Shown here: one piece after another, positions 1-9,350 of the stretch | How the letters are laid out: each line of letters starts with the position of its first letter | Numbering within the stretch: the stretch's first letter is position 1 | Assembly (NCBI RefSeq): GCF_037572775.1 | Contig: NZ_JBBHKA010000001.1 | Location: forward strand, 2,232,001-2,296,000 | Reading direction: 5' to 3' | Source: Ramlibacter sp. PS4R-6 | GTDB taxonomy: Bacteria; Pseudomonadota; Gammaproteobacteria; Burkholderiales; Burkholderiaceae_C | DNA length: 64,000 nucleotides | Translations under genes and position numbers: made by a program | The notes under the pieces: model-generated | Database searches by the model: none | Told to the model about the DNA's origin: nothing | The model's input: the letters and a program-made list of their open reading frames with translations, nothing else

Positions 1-36
1 CCGATTTCTGGCGCGATCGAAGACCTCTATCTTTGA
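1..36 (+). CDS. possible 3' end of an upstream gene (partial)
   Basis: Frame 1 reads eleven residues ending in EDLYL and a TGA at 34-36, 34 bases before the next start. Only the tail is in the window, so identity cannot be judged. It could equally be non-coding. The neighbouring malonyl-CoA synthetase would fit a malonate-utilisation gene here, but that is only context. Confidence 0.25.
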   Translation, partial: PISGAIEDLYL

Positions 37-70
37 TTCGCAGCCGATTCACAAGGACAAGGAGACAAAC

Positions 71-1062
71 ATGCAACACGCCCGCCTCACCCGGCGCGAG
101 CTCCTGTGCGCGGCGGCCGCCGGCACCCTGGCTTCGCCCTTCGCCGCGCACGCGCAAGCGTCCGCGTGGCCGTCCAAGCCCGTCATGATGGTCGTGCCGT
201 TCCCCGCGGGCGGCGGCACCGACGCGTTCGCGCGGCCGCTGGCGGCGCAGTTCGCCAAGCAGACGGGCAAGCAGCTGGTGATCGACAACCGCGGCGGCGC
301 GGGCGGCACGGTGGGCGCGAGCATTGCGTCGCGCGCGGCGAACGACGGCTACAACCTCTTCATGGGCGCGGTGCACCACACGATCGCGCCGTCGATGTAC
401 CCCAAGCTCGATTACGACCTGGAGAAGGACTTCATCCCGCTCACGCTGGTCGCGATGGTGCCGCAGGTCGTCGTGGTCAACCCCAAGCGCATCGAAGCGG
501 CCAACTACAAGGCTTTCATCGAGCTGCTGCGCAAGAGCCCCGGGCGCTACAACTACGCGTCGGCCGGCAGCGGCACGTCGCACCACCTGGCGGGCGAGCT
601 GTTCAAGCAGCAGACCAAGACCTTCATCACGCACATCCCGTACCGCGGCGCCGGTCCCGCGCTGCAGGACCTGATCTCCGGCAACGTCGACATGATGTTC
701 GACGGCCTGGGTTCGTCGTCCGCGCACATCAAGGGCGGCCGCATCAAGGCGTTGATGGTCGCGGGCGCCAAGCGCAACCCCGCGTTCCCGGACGTGCCGT
801 GCGCCGCCGAAGTCGGCCTGCCCGACTACACCGTGACGACGTGGTACGGCCTGTGGGCGCCCAAGGGCATGCCGCAGGACCTGCAGGCGCGCATCGTCGA
901 CGAGGTGCGCAAGGCCATCCAGACCGACGAACTCAAGGCGATCTGGGCCAGCAACGGCGCGGACTTCCCCAACATGTCGCAGCAGCAGTTCGGCTCGTTC
1001 ATCCACTCCGAGGTGACGCGCTGGGCGGCGGTCGTGAAGGCCTCGGGTGCGAAACTCGACTG

Positions 1063-1063
<1 letters not shown>
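71..1063 (+). CDS. Bug-family tripartite tricarboxylate transporter substrate-binding protein
   Basis: Periplasmic solute-binding protein of the TctC/Bug family, expected to capture a carboxylate for a TctAB-type permease. It has 330 residues, the family's usual size. The N-terminus (MQHARLTRREL then a hydrophobic stretch ending AHAQA) is a secretion signal with an RR pair. The family blocks VPFPAGGGTDAFARPLA, the Gly-rich loop near residue 95 and PYRGAGPALQDLISG near residue 195 are present. A strong AAGGAG sits 8 bases before the ATG. Its stop overlaps the matB start by one base (TGATG), so malonate or a related dicarboxylate is a reasonable ligand guess. No tctAB genes are adjacent, which is common for Bug proteins. 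Confidence 0.9.
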
Positions 1064-2577
<1,514 letters not shown>

Positions 2578-2586
2578 CGCGCGGCT

Positions 2587-2976
2587 TCAGGCCGACGCGG
2601 CCTGGGCCTGCGGTTTCGTCGCGAACAGGTAGTACGCGCTGGCGCCCGCGAACAGGGCGTAGATGACGACCGAACTCCACGCCATGGCGTTCATCATGCC
2701 CAGCGCCATCAGCGTGACGATCCCGCCGGCGGCGTCGCCCACCAGGTTGCCCAGCAGCAGCGCGCGCACGGCGACGGCGTCCTGCGTCTCGCGTGCGAGG
2801 AAGGTGATGAGCCCCACCGCCAGCAGCGCCGAGCCGAAGTAGCGCGCCTGCATCAGGTTGAACGGGTCGGTGGGGACACCGTAGTTGCGCAGCGACAGGT
2901 CGGGCAGCAGCAGGAAGCCAAGACCGAACAGGGCGCCGATCACGCCCGAGATCGCGAAGAACTGCTCTCTTTTCAT
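2587..2976 (-). CDS. small four-helix membrane protein, function unknown
   Basis: 129 residues with about four hydrophobic segments, at roughly residues 7-27, 45-62, 72-95 and 98-120. The loop after helix 1 contains RNYGVPTDPFNLMQARYFGS, and charged residues are few. It resembles uncharacterised inner-membrane proteins often labelled DUF4345-like, but I cannot assign the family firmly. The ATG is preceded on the minus strand by GAGGATTCAGC, a usable ribosome site. It converges with matB with only 9 bases between the stops. No function is proposed. Confidence 0.72.
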   Translation of the reverse strand: MKREQFFAISGVIGALFGLGFLLLPDLSLRNYGVPTDPFNLMQARYFGSALLAVGLITFLARETQDAVAVRALLLGNLVGDAAGGIVTLMALGMMNAMAWSSVVIYALFAGASAYYLFATKPQAQAASA

Positions 2977-3156
2977 GCTGAATCCTCCTCGCCGCCCAGC
3001 GCGGCAGCGCGACCATAAGGCCGCGGCGCCAGCTCATCAAGCTGCACTGCAGTAACACATCTTCACTCAGCAGTTACCTGCGCCTGTCGACAGCCCGGCC
3101 GTGATGGCCGTTGAATAGGCACCGGGCACAGGAGCCCAACAACAGGAGCCGAAGAA

Positions 3157-3981
3157 ATGAAACGTACCCTCCACGCCATCATGGCCGCCGCCGCGCTGGT
3201 CGCGGCCGGGCAGGCCGCCGCGCAGATCACGCTGTACGAAGGCGAGGGCTTCCGCGGCCGGGCCATCACCACCAACGAGAAGCTGTGGAACCTGCAGCGC
3301 ACCGGCATGAACGACCGCGTCTCGTCCATCATCGTCGACCGCGGCCGCTGGGAAGTCTGCGAGCACGCGCGCTTCGAAGGCCGCTGCGTGGTCCTGCGCC
3401 GCGGCAGCTACCCGTCGCTGCGTGAAGCGGGCCTGAACAACTCGATCTCCTCCGTGCGCCCGTTCGAAGGCCGCAGCCGCGCCGAGCCGGTGGCCGCGGT
3501 GCCCATGCCCGCGCCCGAGCCGCGCTGGCGCGTGCGCGGCGGCGAGGAAACGTACGAGGTGCCGGTGGCGCAGGTGCGCGGCATCTCCGGCCCGCCCAGC
3601 CAGCGTTGCTGGGTCGAGCGCCAGCAGGTCGCGGAAGCGGCGCCGGCGCGCAGCAACGAGCCGAACATCGGCGGTGCGGTGATCGGCGGCATTGTCGGCG
3701 GCATCCTGGGCCACCAGGTCGGCGGCGGCACGGGCAAGGACCTCGCCACGGCCGGCGGCGCCGTCGCCGGCGCCGTGGTCGGCTCCAACATCGCCAACAA
3801 CAACGCGGGCGGCTCGCGCGTGGTCAATCGCGACGTGCAGCGCTGCGAGAACGTGGCGAATGCGCAGCCGGAGTACTACGACGTCGTGTACTTCCACAAC
3901 AACACGGAACACCACGTGCAGATGAAGTACCCGCCCGGCCCGACCATCCGCGTGAACGCGCGCGGCGAACCGCGGCAGTAG
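3157..3981 (+). CDS. secreted beta/gamma-crystallin domain protein with glycine-zipper region
   Basis: 274 residues, with a signal peptide (MKRT... ending AAAQ). Residues about 23-105 hold two Greek-key repeats starting ITLYEGEGFRGRA and WEVCEHARFEGRC. They carry the calcium-site signatures NDRVSS and NNSISS, which match the N/D-N/D-x-x-S/T-S pattern of Ca2+-binding beta/gamma-crystallins. Residues about 168-215 are a glycine zipper (GGAVIGGIVGGILGHQVGGG and a second Gly/Ala stretch) of the 2TM type found in outer-membrane-associated proteins. Likely periplasmic or outer-membrane attached. AGGAG precedes the ATG by about 8 bases. The role is unknown; envelope stress or surface binding is a guess. 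Confidence 0.82.
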   Translation: MKRTLHAIMAAAALVAAGQAAAQITLYEGEGFRGRAITTNEKLWNLQRTGMNDRVSSIIVDRGRWEVCEHARFEGRCVVLRRGSYPSLREAGLNNSISSVRPFEGRSRAEPVAAVPMPAPEPRWRVRGGEETYEVPVAQVRGISGPPSQRCWVERQQVAEAAPARSNEPNIGGAVIGGIVGGILGHQVGGGTGKDLATAGGAVAGAVVGSNIANNNAGGSRVVNRDVQRCENVANAQPEYYDVVYFHNNTEHHVQMKYPPGPTIRVNARGEPRQ

Positions 3982-3992
3982 GCAAGGGCGCG

Positions 3993-4021
3993 CGGCGCGG
4001 CGGCCTCAGGCCGTTGCGCCG
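3993..4021. terminator. GC-rich hairpin between convergent genes
   Basis: A 13-bp stem (3993-4005 with 4009-4021, two G-T pairs) closes on a 3-base loop. That loop, TCA at 4006-4008, is the stop codon of the minus-strand kinase gene. There is no U-run on either side, so it may be a weak bidirectional terminator or only a consequence of GC richness. Confidence 0.4.
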
Positions 4022-5931
4022 GCGCGCGCTTCGTTCAGCAGGTTGACCAGCGCGTCCAGCTCCACCGGCTTGGTCAGGTGGGCGTCGAAGCCCGCCTCCA
4101 GCGTGCGGCGCTTGTCTTCCTGCGTGCCGTAGCCGGTCATCGCGATCGCGAACAGCTTCGGCAGCCCCGGCATGGCGCGCATGCGCTTGAGGGTTTCGAA
4201 ACCGTCCATGCCGGGCATGGCGATGTCCAGCAGCACGACGTTGGGCCGGAAGTGGCGCCCGACGTCGATGGCTGCCGACCCCGAATAGGCCGACTCGACC
4301 TCGTTGCCCAGCAGGCGCAGGATGGCGGTGGTCGTGTCGGCGGAGTCGCGGTTGTCGTCCACGACCAGCACGCGGCGGCCCTCGGTCTCCGGCTTGGACG
4401 CGGGGAAGGCTTCCGCCCCGGCGGTCTCGACGGCCGGCAGGCGGACCGAGAAGGTGCTGCCCTGGCCCGGGCCGGCGCTCTTCGCCTCCAGCGTGCCGCC
4501 GTGCATCTCGGCCAGCGATCGCGCCAGGGTGAGGCCGATGCCCAGCCCGCTTTCGTTCGGCGAGTCGGTATGCGCCTGGCGGAACAGCTCGAAGATGGTC
4601 TCGAGGTCGTCCGGCGAGATGCCGCGGCCGTTGTCGGTGACGGACAGCATCACGAAGCCTTCGGCCGAGCGCACCTTCACCGCGATCTTCCCGCCGTCGG
4701 GCGTGTACTTGGCGGCGTTGACCAGCAGGTTCTGCAGGATCTGCGCGAGCCGCGTCGGGTCGGCGTTGACGTAGACCGGCTCCGGCGGCATGTCGACCTC
4801 GAGCTGGTGGCGGCGCGACTCCACCAGGGGCTTGGCGGCCTCGACGCTGCGCGAGATCACCTCGCCCAGGCGCACGACCTCCAGGCGCAGCTTGACCTTG
4901 CCCGTGGAGATGCGCCCGATGTCCAGCAGGTCGTCCACCAGCCGCGTGACGTGCGTGAGCTGGCGGTCGATGATGTCGCGGCAGTTGCGCAGCGCGGGCG
5001 AAGGCAACTCCTCGAGCTGCATCACGGTTACCGCGTTGCGGATCGGCGCCAGCGGGTTGCGCAGCTCGTGCGCGAGCATCGCCAGGAATTCGTTCATGCG
5101 CCGGCTGGAGCGCTCCAGCTCCTCGAGGCGGCGGCGCTCCGTCATGTCGCGCGTGACCTTGGCGAAGCCGATCAGCTTGCCGTCGGGCGCGCGGATGGCG
5201 CTGACCACGGCGTTGACCCAGAACACCGTGCCGTCCTTGCGCACGCGCCAGCCTTCGTTCTCGACGCGGCCGAACAGGCGCGCGGCCTCGAGCTCCGCGT
5301 CGGGCTTGCCGGCGTCGCGGTCCTGCGGTGTGTAGAAGGTGGACAGGGGCTTGCCGATGATCTCGTCGGCTTCGTAGCCGTTGATCGCGCGCGCGCCCTG
5401 GTTCCAGCTGCGCACGATGCCGTCCTCGTCGAGCATGAAGATGGCGTAGTCGCGCACGTTCTCCACCAGCAGGCGCAGGCGTTCCTCGCCGGCGCGCAAC
5501 TGCTCCTCGTGGGCGCGGCGCTCCGACAGGTCGCGCGTGACTTTCGCGAAGCCCGTGAGCTGCCCCGAGCCGTCGTAGATCGGCGTGATGGCGACGTTGG
5601 CCCAGAAGCGCGTGCCGTCCTTGCGCACGCGCCAGCCTTCGTCCTCGAGGCGGCCGAACTCGACGGCGCGGCGCAGCTCCTCCTCGGGCCAGCCGCGCGC
5701 CACCGCCTCGGGCGGGTAGAAGATGGAGAAGTGGCGGCCGATCACCTCGTCGGCCGTGTAGCCCTCGATGTTCTGCGCGCCCGTGTTCCACGACGCGATG
5801 TGGCCCTGCGGGTCGAGGATGAAGATCCCGTAGTCCGTGACAGCTTCGATCAGGAGCTGGAAGCGGGCTTCGATGGAATCGTCGCGCCGCGACGAGCCCT
5901 CGTCACGGGCTGATGAGTTGGCCTCGGACAC
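4006..5931 (-). CDS. PAS-PAS hybrid sensor histidine kinase with C-terminal receiver
   Basis: Soluble hybrid kinase of 641 residues from the GTG at 5931; earlier in-frame GTGs at 6024 and 6084 are possible, and none has a clear ribosome site. Two PAS/PAC units (about residues 20-145 and 150-280) share WRVRKDGT and GFAKVTRD motifs. HisKA follows with the phospho-histidine in LAHELRNPLAPI, then HATPase_c with NAAKYTPDGG, NGRGIS and GLGIGLTLA. The receiver has VVDDNRDSADT, the phospho-acceptor Asp in LLDIAMPGMDG, and KPVE. No membrane segment is seen, so it probably senses a cytoplasmic or redox cue through PAS. No response regulator gene adjoins it, and the output partner is unknown. Confidence 0.88.
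   Translation of the reverse strand: MSEANSSARDEGSSRRDDSIEARFQLLIEAVTDYGIFILDPQGHIASWNTGAQNIEGYTADEVIGRHFSIFYPPEAVARGWPEEELRRAVEFGRLEDEGWRVRKDGTRFWANVAITPIYDGSGQLTGFAKVTRDLSERRAHEEQLRAGEERLRLLVENVRDYAIFMLDEDGIVRSWNQGARAINGYEADEIIGKPLSTFYTPQDRDAGKPDAELEAARLFGRVENEGWRVRKDGTVFWVNAVVSAIRAPDGKLIGFAKVTRDMTERRRLEELERSSRRMNEFLAMLAHELRNPLAPIRNAVTVMQLEELPSPALRNCRDIIDRQLTHVTRLVDDLLDIGRISTGKVKLRLEVVRLGEVISRSVEAAKPLVESRRHQLEVDMPPEPVYVNADPTRLAQILQNLLVNAAKYTPDGGKIAVKVRSAEGFVMLSVTDNGRGISPDDLETIFELFRQAHTDSPNESGLGIGLTLARSLAEMHGGTLEAKSAGPGQGSTFSVRLPAVETAGAEAFPASKPETEGRRVLVVDDNRDSADTTTAILRLLGNEVESAYSGSAAIDVGRHFRPNVVLLDIAMPGMDGFETLKRMRAMPGLPKLFAIAMTGYGTQEDKRRTLEAGFDAHLTKPVELDALVNLLNEARAGATA
5227..5642. repeat. 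32-bp direct repeat marking the tandem PAS duplication
   Basis: The same 32 bases occur at 5227-5258 and 5611-5642, 384 bp (128 codons) apart, both coding for the WRVRKDGT region of the two PAS domains. Nucleotide identity beyond the protein motif suggests a fairly recent internal duplication or gene conversion. Confidence 0.75.
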
Positions 5932-6161
5932 CGGGAGATTATGGCTTTGCCGCTCGGCATGGGCAGGTGGCCGACGGCGGTTGCGGCTTTGTCCTACAGC
6001 CGGGTCGACGGCGAATTCGCTCACGCGTGTCGGACGCGCAGCCGGGTTCACAGAAATTTTCGGACACCCGCGTAGTGGCGGCACAACGCAAATCCGAGGC
6101 CGAGTCCTAGCGCATCCGGCGCAAAAGCACTACCATCCAGCGGTCAGGTTAAGCGCACAGT

Positions 6162-6178
6162 ATTATCATGTTGTTAAC
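6162..6178. promoter_or_regulatory. shared upstream element, copy 1 (ATTATCAT-N3-GTTAAC)
   Basis: This 17-bp block ends 19 bases before the ATG of the first ribbon-helix-helix gene and matches 14 of 17 positions of the block at 6435-6451 before its paralogue. TATTAT at 6161-6166 could be a -10 box; GTTAAC is a 6-bp palindrome suited to a dimeric regulator. Candidate promoter-operator; autoregulation is inferred. Confidence 0.5.
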
Positions 6179-6197
6179 CGGCAGTCTTGGTGAGCGG

Positions 6198-6377
6198 ATG
6201 GAAGAAAAAGCGCGATTGACGATCCTGATCGACCCGGCCAAGAAGAAGGCCTTCGAGGAACTCTGCTCCTCGCAGGACATCACTTCTTCGCAGATGGTCA
6301 GGCAACTCATCCGGCAGTACCTCGAGAAGCACGGGGTCAACTACATGGCCGCCGAGAAGAAGAAGCCGCGCAAGTAG
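6198..6377 (+). CDS. ribbon-helix-helix microprotein A
   Basis: 59 residues from the ATG at 6198; an in-frame ATG at 6168 lies inside the conserved upstream element and is less likely. The pattern is that of a MetJ/Arc ribbon-helix-helix protein: a strand ARLTILIDPAKK, helix AFEELCSSQ, then a turn and helix SSQMVRQLIRQYLEKHG, ending in a basic tail EKKKPRK. Such proteins bind DNA as dimers through the strand. Roughly 60% identical to the protein of the next gene. No toxin gene adjoins it, so an antitoxin role is not supported. Likely a small DNA-binding regulator. Confidence 0.72.
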   Translation: MEEKARLTILIDPAKKKAFEELCSSQDITSSQMVRQLIRQYLEKHGVNYMAAEKKKPRK

Positions 6378-6434
6378 CGGCGCCGCGCAGCCATTGCCGC
6401 GTCGCGGGCGCGCGACGCTCCCGGGCCACGTCCG

Positions 6435-6451
6435 ATTATCATTCGGTTAAC
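6435..6451. promoter_or_regulatory. shared upstream element, copy 2 (ATTATCAT-N3-GTTAAC)
   Basis: Second copy of the 17-bp block, 12 bases before the ATG of the second ribbon-helix-helix gene and after the stop of the first, so each gene has its own copy. GTTAAC is at 6446-6451. See 6162-6178 for the comparison. Confidence 0.5.
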
Positions 6452-6463
6452 ATTGAGCCCGCC

Positions 6464-6649
6464 ATGGAGAACAAGACAGCCCGGCTCACGGTCCTGATCG
6501 ATCCCGCGCGCAAGGAAGCTTTCGAGAAGCTGTGCCACGCGCAGGACATGACCCCCTCCCAGGTCATGCGGCGCCTGATCCGCGATTACCTCACCGCCAA
6601 CGGCGTCCACTGGGGCGTGGCGGCCAAGAAGGCCGCCGCGCGCAAGTAG
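6464..6649 (+). CDS. ribbon-helix-helix microprotein B
   Basis: 61 residues, paralogue of the preceding gene: strand ARLTVLIDPARK, helix AFEKLCHAQD, then PSQVMRRLIRDYLTANG and a Lys/Arg/Ala-rich tail. The tandem pair probably arose by duplication that carried the upstream element along. It is transcribed separately (86 bases between the genes, own element). DNA-binding dimer by family knowledge; the target is unknown, possibly its own element. Confidence 0.72.
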   Translation: MENKTARLTVLIDPARKEAFEKLCHAQDMTPSQVMRRLIRDYLTANGVHWGVAAKKAAARK

Positions 6650-6690
6650 CGCGCCCCCGCCCGGCGCGACCCGCCGCGCGGCAAACTTGC

Positions 6691-6723
6691 TACGCTAGGC
6701 GCATCCACAAGACGCCGCGGAGG
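6691..6723 (+). promoter_or_regulatory. putative promoter -10 and ribosome site of the homospermidine synthase leader ORF
   Basis: TACGCT at 6691-6696 with an upstream TG forms a weak extended -10. GGAGG at 6719-6723 lies 4 bases before the leader ATG at 6728, whereas the synthase GTG at 6802 has no ribosome site of its own. The -10 is a weak guess; the ribosome site is clear. Confidence 0.4.
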
Positions 6724-6727
6724 CCGC

Positions 6728-6805
6728 ATGCGTACACGAACCATTCCCGCCAACTGCAATCGCACCCGCCTGGTCGACGCGGCGCAGCCGCCCCTCGGCC
6801 CGTGA
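6728..6805 (+). CDS. 25-codon leader peptide upstream of homospermidine synthase
   Basis: A short ORF with a GGAGG ribosome site. It encodes 25 residues with four Arg and four Pro, ending PPLGP-stop. Its TGA (6803-6805) overlaps the GTG start (6802-6804) of homospermidine synthase, so the enzyme is probably translated by coupling. Pro-Pro and a proline before the stop codon are features of known arrest peptides such as TnaC, which is why a polyamine-sensing role is worth testing. No homology is claimed. It could also be a plain coupling device. Confidence 0.5.
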   Translation: MRTRTIPANCNRTRLVDAAQPPLGP

Positions 6806-8217
6806 CGGGGCGGCGCGTCCAGGCGGCCCGCCGCGCCTTCTTCGGCGGACGGGTCGTGATCCTCGGTTTCGGGAGCGTGGGCCGCGGCGTGCTGCCGCTG
6901 CTCGAGCCGGTCCTCGGCGTCGAGCCCGCGCGCATCACGGTCGTGTCACCCGACGCGCGCCACGAAGGGGAGGCCGCTGAATTCGCGGCGCGCGTGATCC
7001 CCACGGGGGTCTATCCCGGCAACCTCGAAGCCGTTCTGGGCCCGCTGCTCGGCGCCGGCGACTTCCTGCTCAATACCTCCGTCCACGTGGCGAGCCTGGA
7101 GCTGATCCGCTTCTGCAGCGCCCGCGGCGCGTTCTACCTGGACACCTGCACCGAGCCGTGGCTGGGCCGTTACGTCGACGCGCAGCTGTCCGTCCCCGAG
7201 CGCTCCAACTACGCCTTGCGCGAGGAAGCGCTGGGCTGGGGTCGCGCGAACCGCAACGGGCCCACGGCGCTCCTCACGCAGGGCGCCAACCCCGGCCTCG
7301 TGTCGCAGTTCGTCAAGCAGGCGCTGACGCAGATGGCGCGCGAGACCGGCGTGGCGGCGTCGCGCGACTGGCCGGCGCTGGCACGCGAGCTCGGCGTCAA
7401 GGTGATCCACGTCGCCGAGCGCGACACGCAGGTGGCCACGAAGCGCAAGGCGGTCGGCGAGTTCGTCAACACCTGGTCGGTCGAAGCCTTCGTCGACGAG
7501 GGCCTGCAGCCCGCTGAACTGGGCTGGGGCACGCACGAGCGCGTGCTGCCCGATGACGGCGCGCGCCACGCCACGGGCTGCGACGCGGCCATCTACCTGC
7601 AGCGCGCGGGCCTGGCCACGCGCGTGCGCAGCTGGACGCCGCTGCAAGGTCCCTACCACGGCTTCCTCGTGACGCACGCGGAGTCGGTGTCCATCGCCGA
7701 CCACCTGACGCTGCGCGAAGGCGGGCGCGTCGCATACCGGCCCACCGTGCACTACGCCTACCACCCGTGCGACGACGCCGTGCTGTCCGTGCACGAGCTT
7801 GCCGGCGCGAACTGGAAGCTGCAGCGCAAGCACCGCATCCTGCGCGACGAGATCGGCTCGGGCATCGACGAGCTGGGCGTGCTCCTCATGGGCAACCCGC
7901 GCGGCGTCTACTGGTATGGCTCACGCCTGTCGATCCAGGAAGCGCGCGAGATCGCGCCGTGCAACAGCGCGACCACCCTGCAGGTGGTGGCGGGCATCCT
8001 CGGCGGGATGGTCTGGGCGCTGCAGAACCCCAGGGCCGGGCTGGTGGAGCCGGAAGACGTGGACCACGAGCTCGTGCTCGACGTCGCGCGCCCGTTCCTG
8101 GGCGAGGTGGTCGGCGTGTGGGGCGACTGGACGCCGCTCAAGGACCGCAGCGAGCTCTTCGCGGAAGAAAAGGACGCCGGCGATCCCTGGCAGTTCGTGA
8201 ACTTCCGCGTGGCCTAG
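6802..8217 (+). CDS. hss: homospermidine synthase
   Basis: Makes sym-homospermidine from putrescine (two putrescines, or putrescine plus spermidine) in an NAD-dependent reaction in the cytoplasm. It has 471 residues, as for bacterial HSS. The Rossmann motif ILGFGSVGRG is near residue 20. YLDTCTEPWLGRY near 115, GANPGLVSQFVKQAL near 165, VNTWSVE near 225, ELGWGTHERV near 240, HYAYHPCNDAVL-type sequence near 315 and ELGVLLMGN near 355 match the Blastochloris viridis enzyme as I remember it. The GTG start is chosen because it overlaps the leader-peptide stop; no in-frame ATG is closer. It converges with the GST gene, 7 bases apart. Confidence 0.9.
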   Translation: MTGRRVQAARRAFFGGRVVILGFGSVGRGVLPLLEPVLGVEPARITVVSPDARHEGEAAEFAARVIPTGVYPGNLEAVLGPLLGAGDFLLNTSVHVASLELIRFCSARGAFYLDTCTEPWLGRYVDAQLSVPERSNYALREEALGWGRANRNGPTALLTQGANPGLVSQFVKQALTQMARETGVAASRDWPALARELGVKVIHVAERDTQVATKRKAVGEFVNTWSVEAFVDEGLQPAELGWGTHERVLPDDGARHATGCDAAIYLQRAGLATRVRSWTPLQGPYHGFLVTHAESVSIADHLTLREGGRVAYRPTVHYAYHPCDDAVLSVHELAGANWKLQRKHRILRDEIGSGIDELGVLLMGNPRGVYWYGSRLSIQEAREIAPCNSATTLQVVAGILGGMVWALQNPRAGLVEPEDVDHELVLDVARPFLGEVVGVWGDWTPLKDRSELFAEEKDAGDPWQFVNFRVA

Positions 8218-8224
8218 CCGCGCA

Positions 8225-8875
8225 TCACCACTTCGGCGCGACGCGCTCCCCGGGCAGCAGGTCGTAGGGGTGCTGCCAGCCTTCGATCGCGCGCACCCGG
8301 TCCAGCCATTTCGCGATGTTGGGGTGCGTGGCCGCGATGTCGTAGCCGTGCTCTTCCTTCGGGTAGAGCAGGTAGGCGCACATGGAGATGTCGGCGAGGG
8401 TCGGCGCGTCGCCCACCATGTAGGGCTGCGTGGCCAGGTGCTTCTCGACGATGCCCAGCGCGTTGTCGATGCGGCCGCGCAGGAACTTCTCGATGGTGGG
8501 ATCCGGCGCCGTCGCGCCGAACGACTTGGTGAAGCGCCACGTGGCGAAGTAGCTGGTGAACTTGTGGTTGTCGAAGAACAGCCAGCGCATCACCTCGAAG
8601 CGTTCGTCCTCGTCGCGACCGCCGAAGCGCCCGTGGCGTTCGGCCAGGCGCAGCAGGATCGCGGCCGACTGCGTCAGGCGCTTGCCGTCGTCCTCGAGCA
8701 CCGGCGCCTCGCCCATCTCGTTGACGCTGGCGCGCCACGACGGGTCGCGCGTGGTGCCCGCGACGAAGCCCGCGAAGTCCATGGGGACGGCCTCCCAGGG
8801 CTGCTTCATGGCCTCCAGCGCGAACGCCACCTTGAAGCAGTTGCCTGACTGGGCGAAGCAATGCAGGCGGTACAT
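8225..8875 (-). CDS. glutathione S-transferase family protein
   Basis: 216 residues. The N-terminal thioredoxin-like domain (YRLHCFAQSGNCFKVAFAL, cis-Pro loop EAPVLEDDG, LTQSAAILLRLAE) is followed by an all-helical C-terminal domain with APTLADISMCAYLLY around residue 155, the usual GST helix-capping region. The catalytic residue is probably the Ser or Cys of SGNC. Substrate unknown. It lies 10 bases after the GNAT gene on the same strand, so it is the likely last gene of the gntR-dehydrogenase-GNAT-GST unit. Confidence 0.85.
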   Translation of the reverse strand: MYRLHCFAQSGNCFKVAFALEAMKQPWEAVPMDFAGFVAGTTRDPSWRASVNEMGEAPVLEDDGKRLTQSAAILLRLAERHGRFGGRDEDERFEVMRWLFFDNHKFTSYFATWRFTKSFGATAPDPTIEKFLRGRIDNALGIVEKHLATQPYMVGDAPTLADISMCAYLLYPKEEHGYDIAATHPNIAKWLDRVRAIEGWQHPYDLLPGERVAPKW

Positions 8876-8885
8876 GCGGTCTCTC

Positions 8886-9335
8886 CTATTTCTGGCGGAT
8901 CACGTAGCGCACGAAGTCGTCGGCTTCCGCAAAGCGGTCGTAGAGTTTGCGCGCCTGCGAGTTGTCCTCGCGCGTGTGCCAGTACAGCCGCGCCCAGCCT
9001 TCGGCCCGCATCGCGTTGCGCAGCCACTCGATCAGCGCGCGGCCGATGCCGTGCCCGCGCGCCGACGGCGTGACGAACAGGTCCTCGAGGTAGCAGACCG
9101 GCTGTGTCTCCCAGGTGTTTTCGTGGACCACGCAGTTGGCGAAGCCGTACACCTGGCCGTCGACCTCGGCGACGATGCACATCACCGCGGAATCCGGGTC
9201 GAGGATGCGCTTCCAGGTGCGGTTGGTCACCTCCTCGGACACGCGCGCTTCGTAGAAGTCGCAGTAGCCGCGCCACAGCTTGCGCCAGGCCGCCTCGTCG
9301 GAGGGCAGGGCGGAGCGGATGGTCGGTGCGGCCAT
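8886..9335 (-). CDS. GNAT-family N-acetyltransferase
   Basis: 149 residues with the GNAT fold. Strand beta-4 is VCYLEDLFVTPSARG. The acetyl-CoA pyrophosphate loop is RGHGIGRALIEWL around residue 95, and a beta-5/alpha-4 segment WARLYWHTREDNSQARKLYDR matches small-molecule or peptide acetyltransferases of the SSAT-like group. The resemblance to spermidine/spermine acetyltransferases is loose, but noted because a polyamine gene lies near. It lies 15 bases after the dehydrogenase gene on the same strand. Confidence 0.83.
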   Translation of the reverse strand: MAAPTIRSALPSDEAAWRKLWRGYCDFYEARVSEEVTNRTWKRILDPDSAVMCIVAEVDGQVYGFANCVVHENTWETQPVCYLEDLFVTPSARGHGIGRALIEWLRNAMRAEGWARLYWHTREDNSQARKLYDRFAEADDFVRYVIRQK

Positions 9336-9350
9336 CTGCCTATCGTAGCG

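Noticed and set aside
6168..6197. Upstream ATG of the first ribbon-helix-helix gene
   Set aside because: It lies inside the conserved upstream element shared with the paralogue, and the paralogue's start aligns with 6198.
6198..6649. Toxin-antitoxin module
   Set aside because: Both genes encode ribbon-helix-helix proteins; no toxin-like gene is adjacent, and each has its own promoter element.
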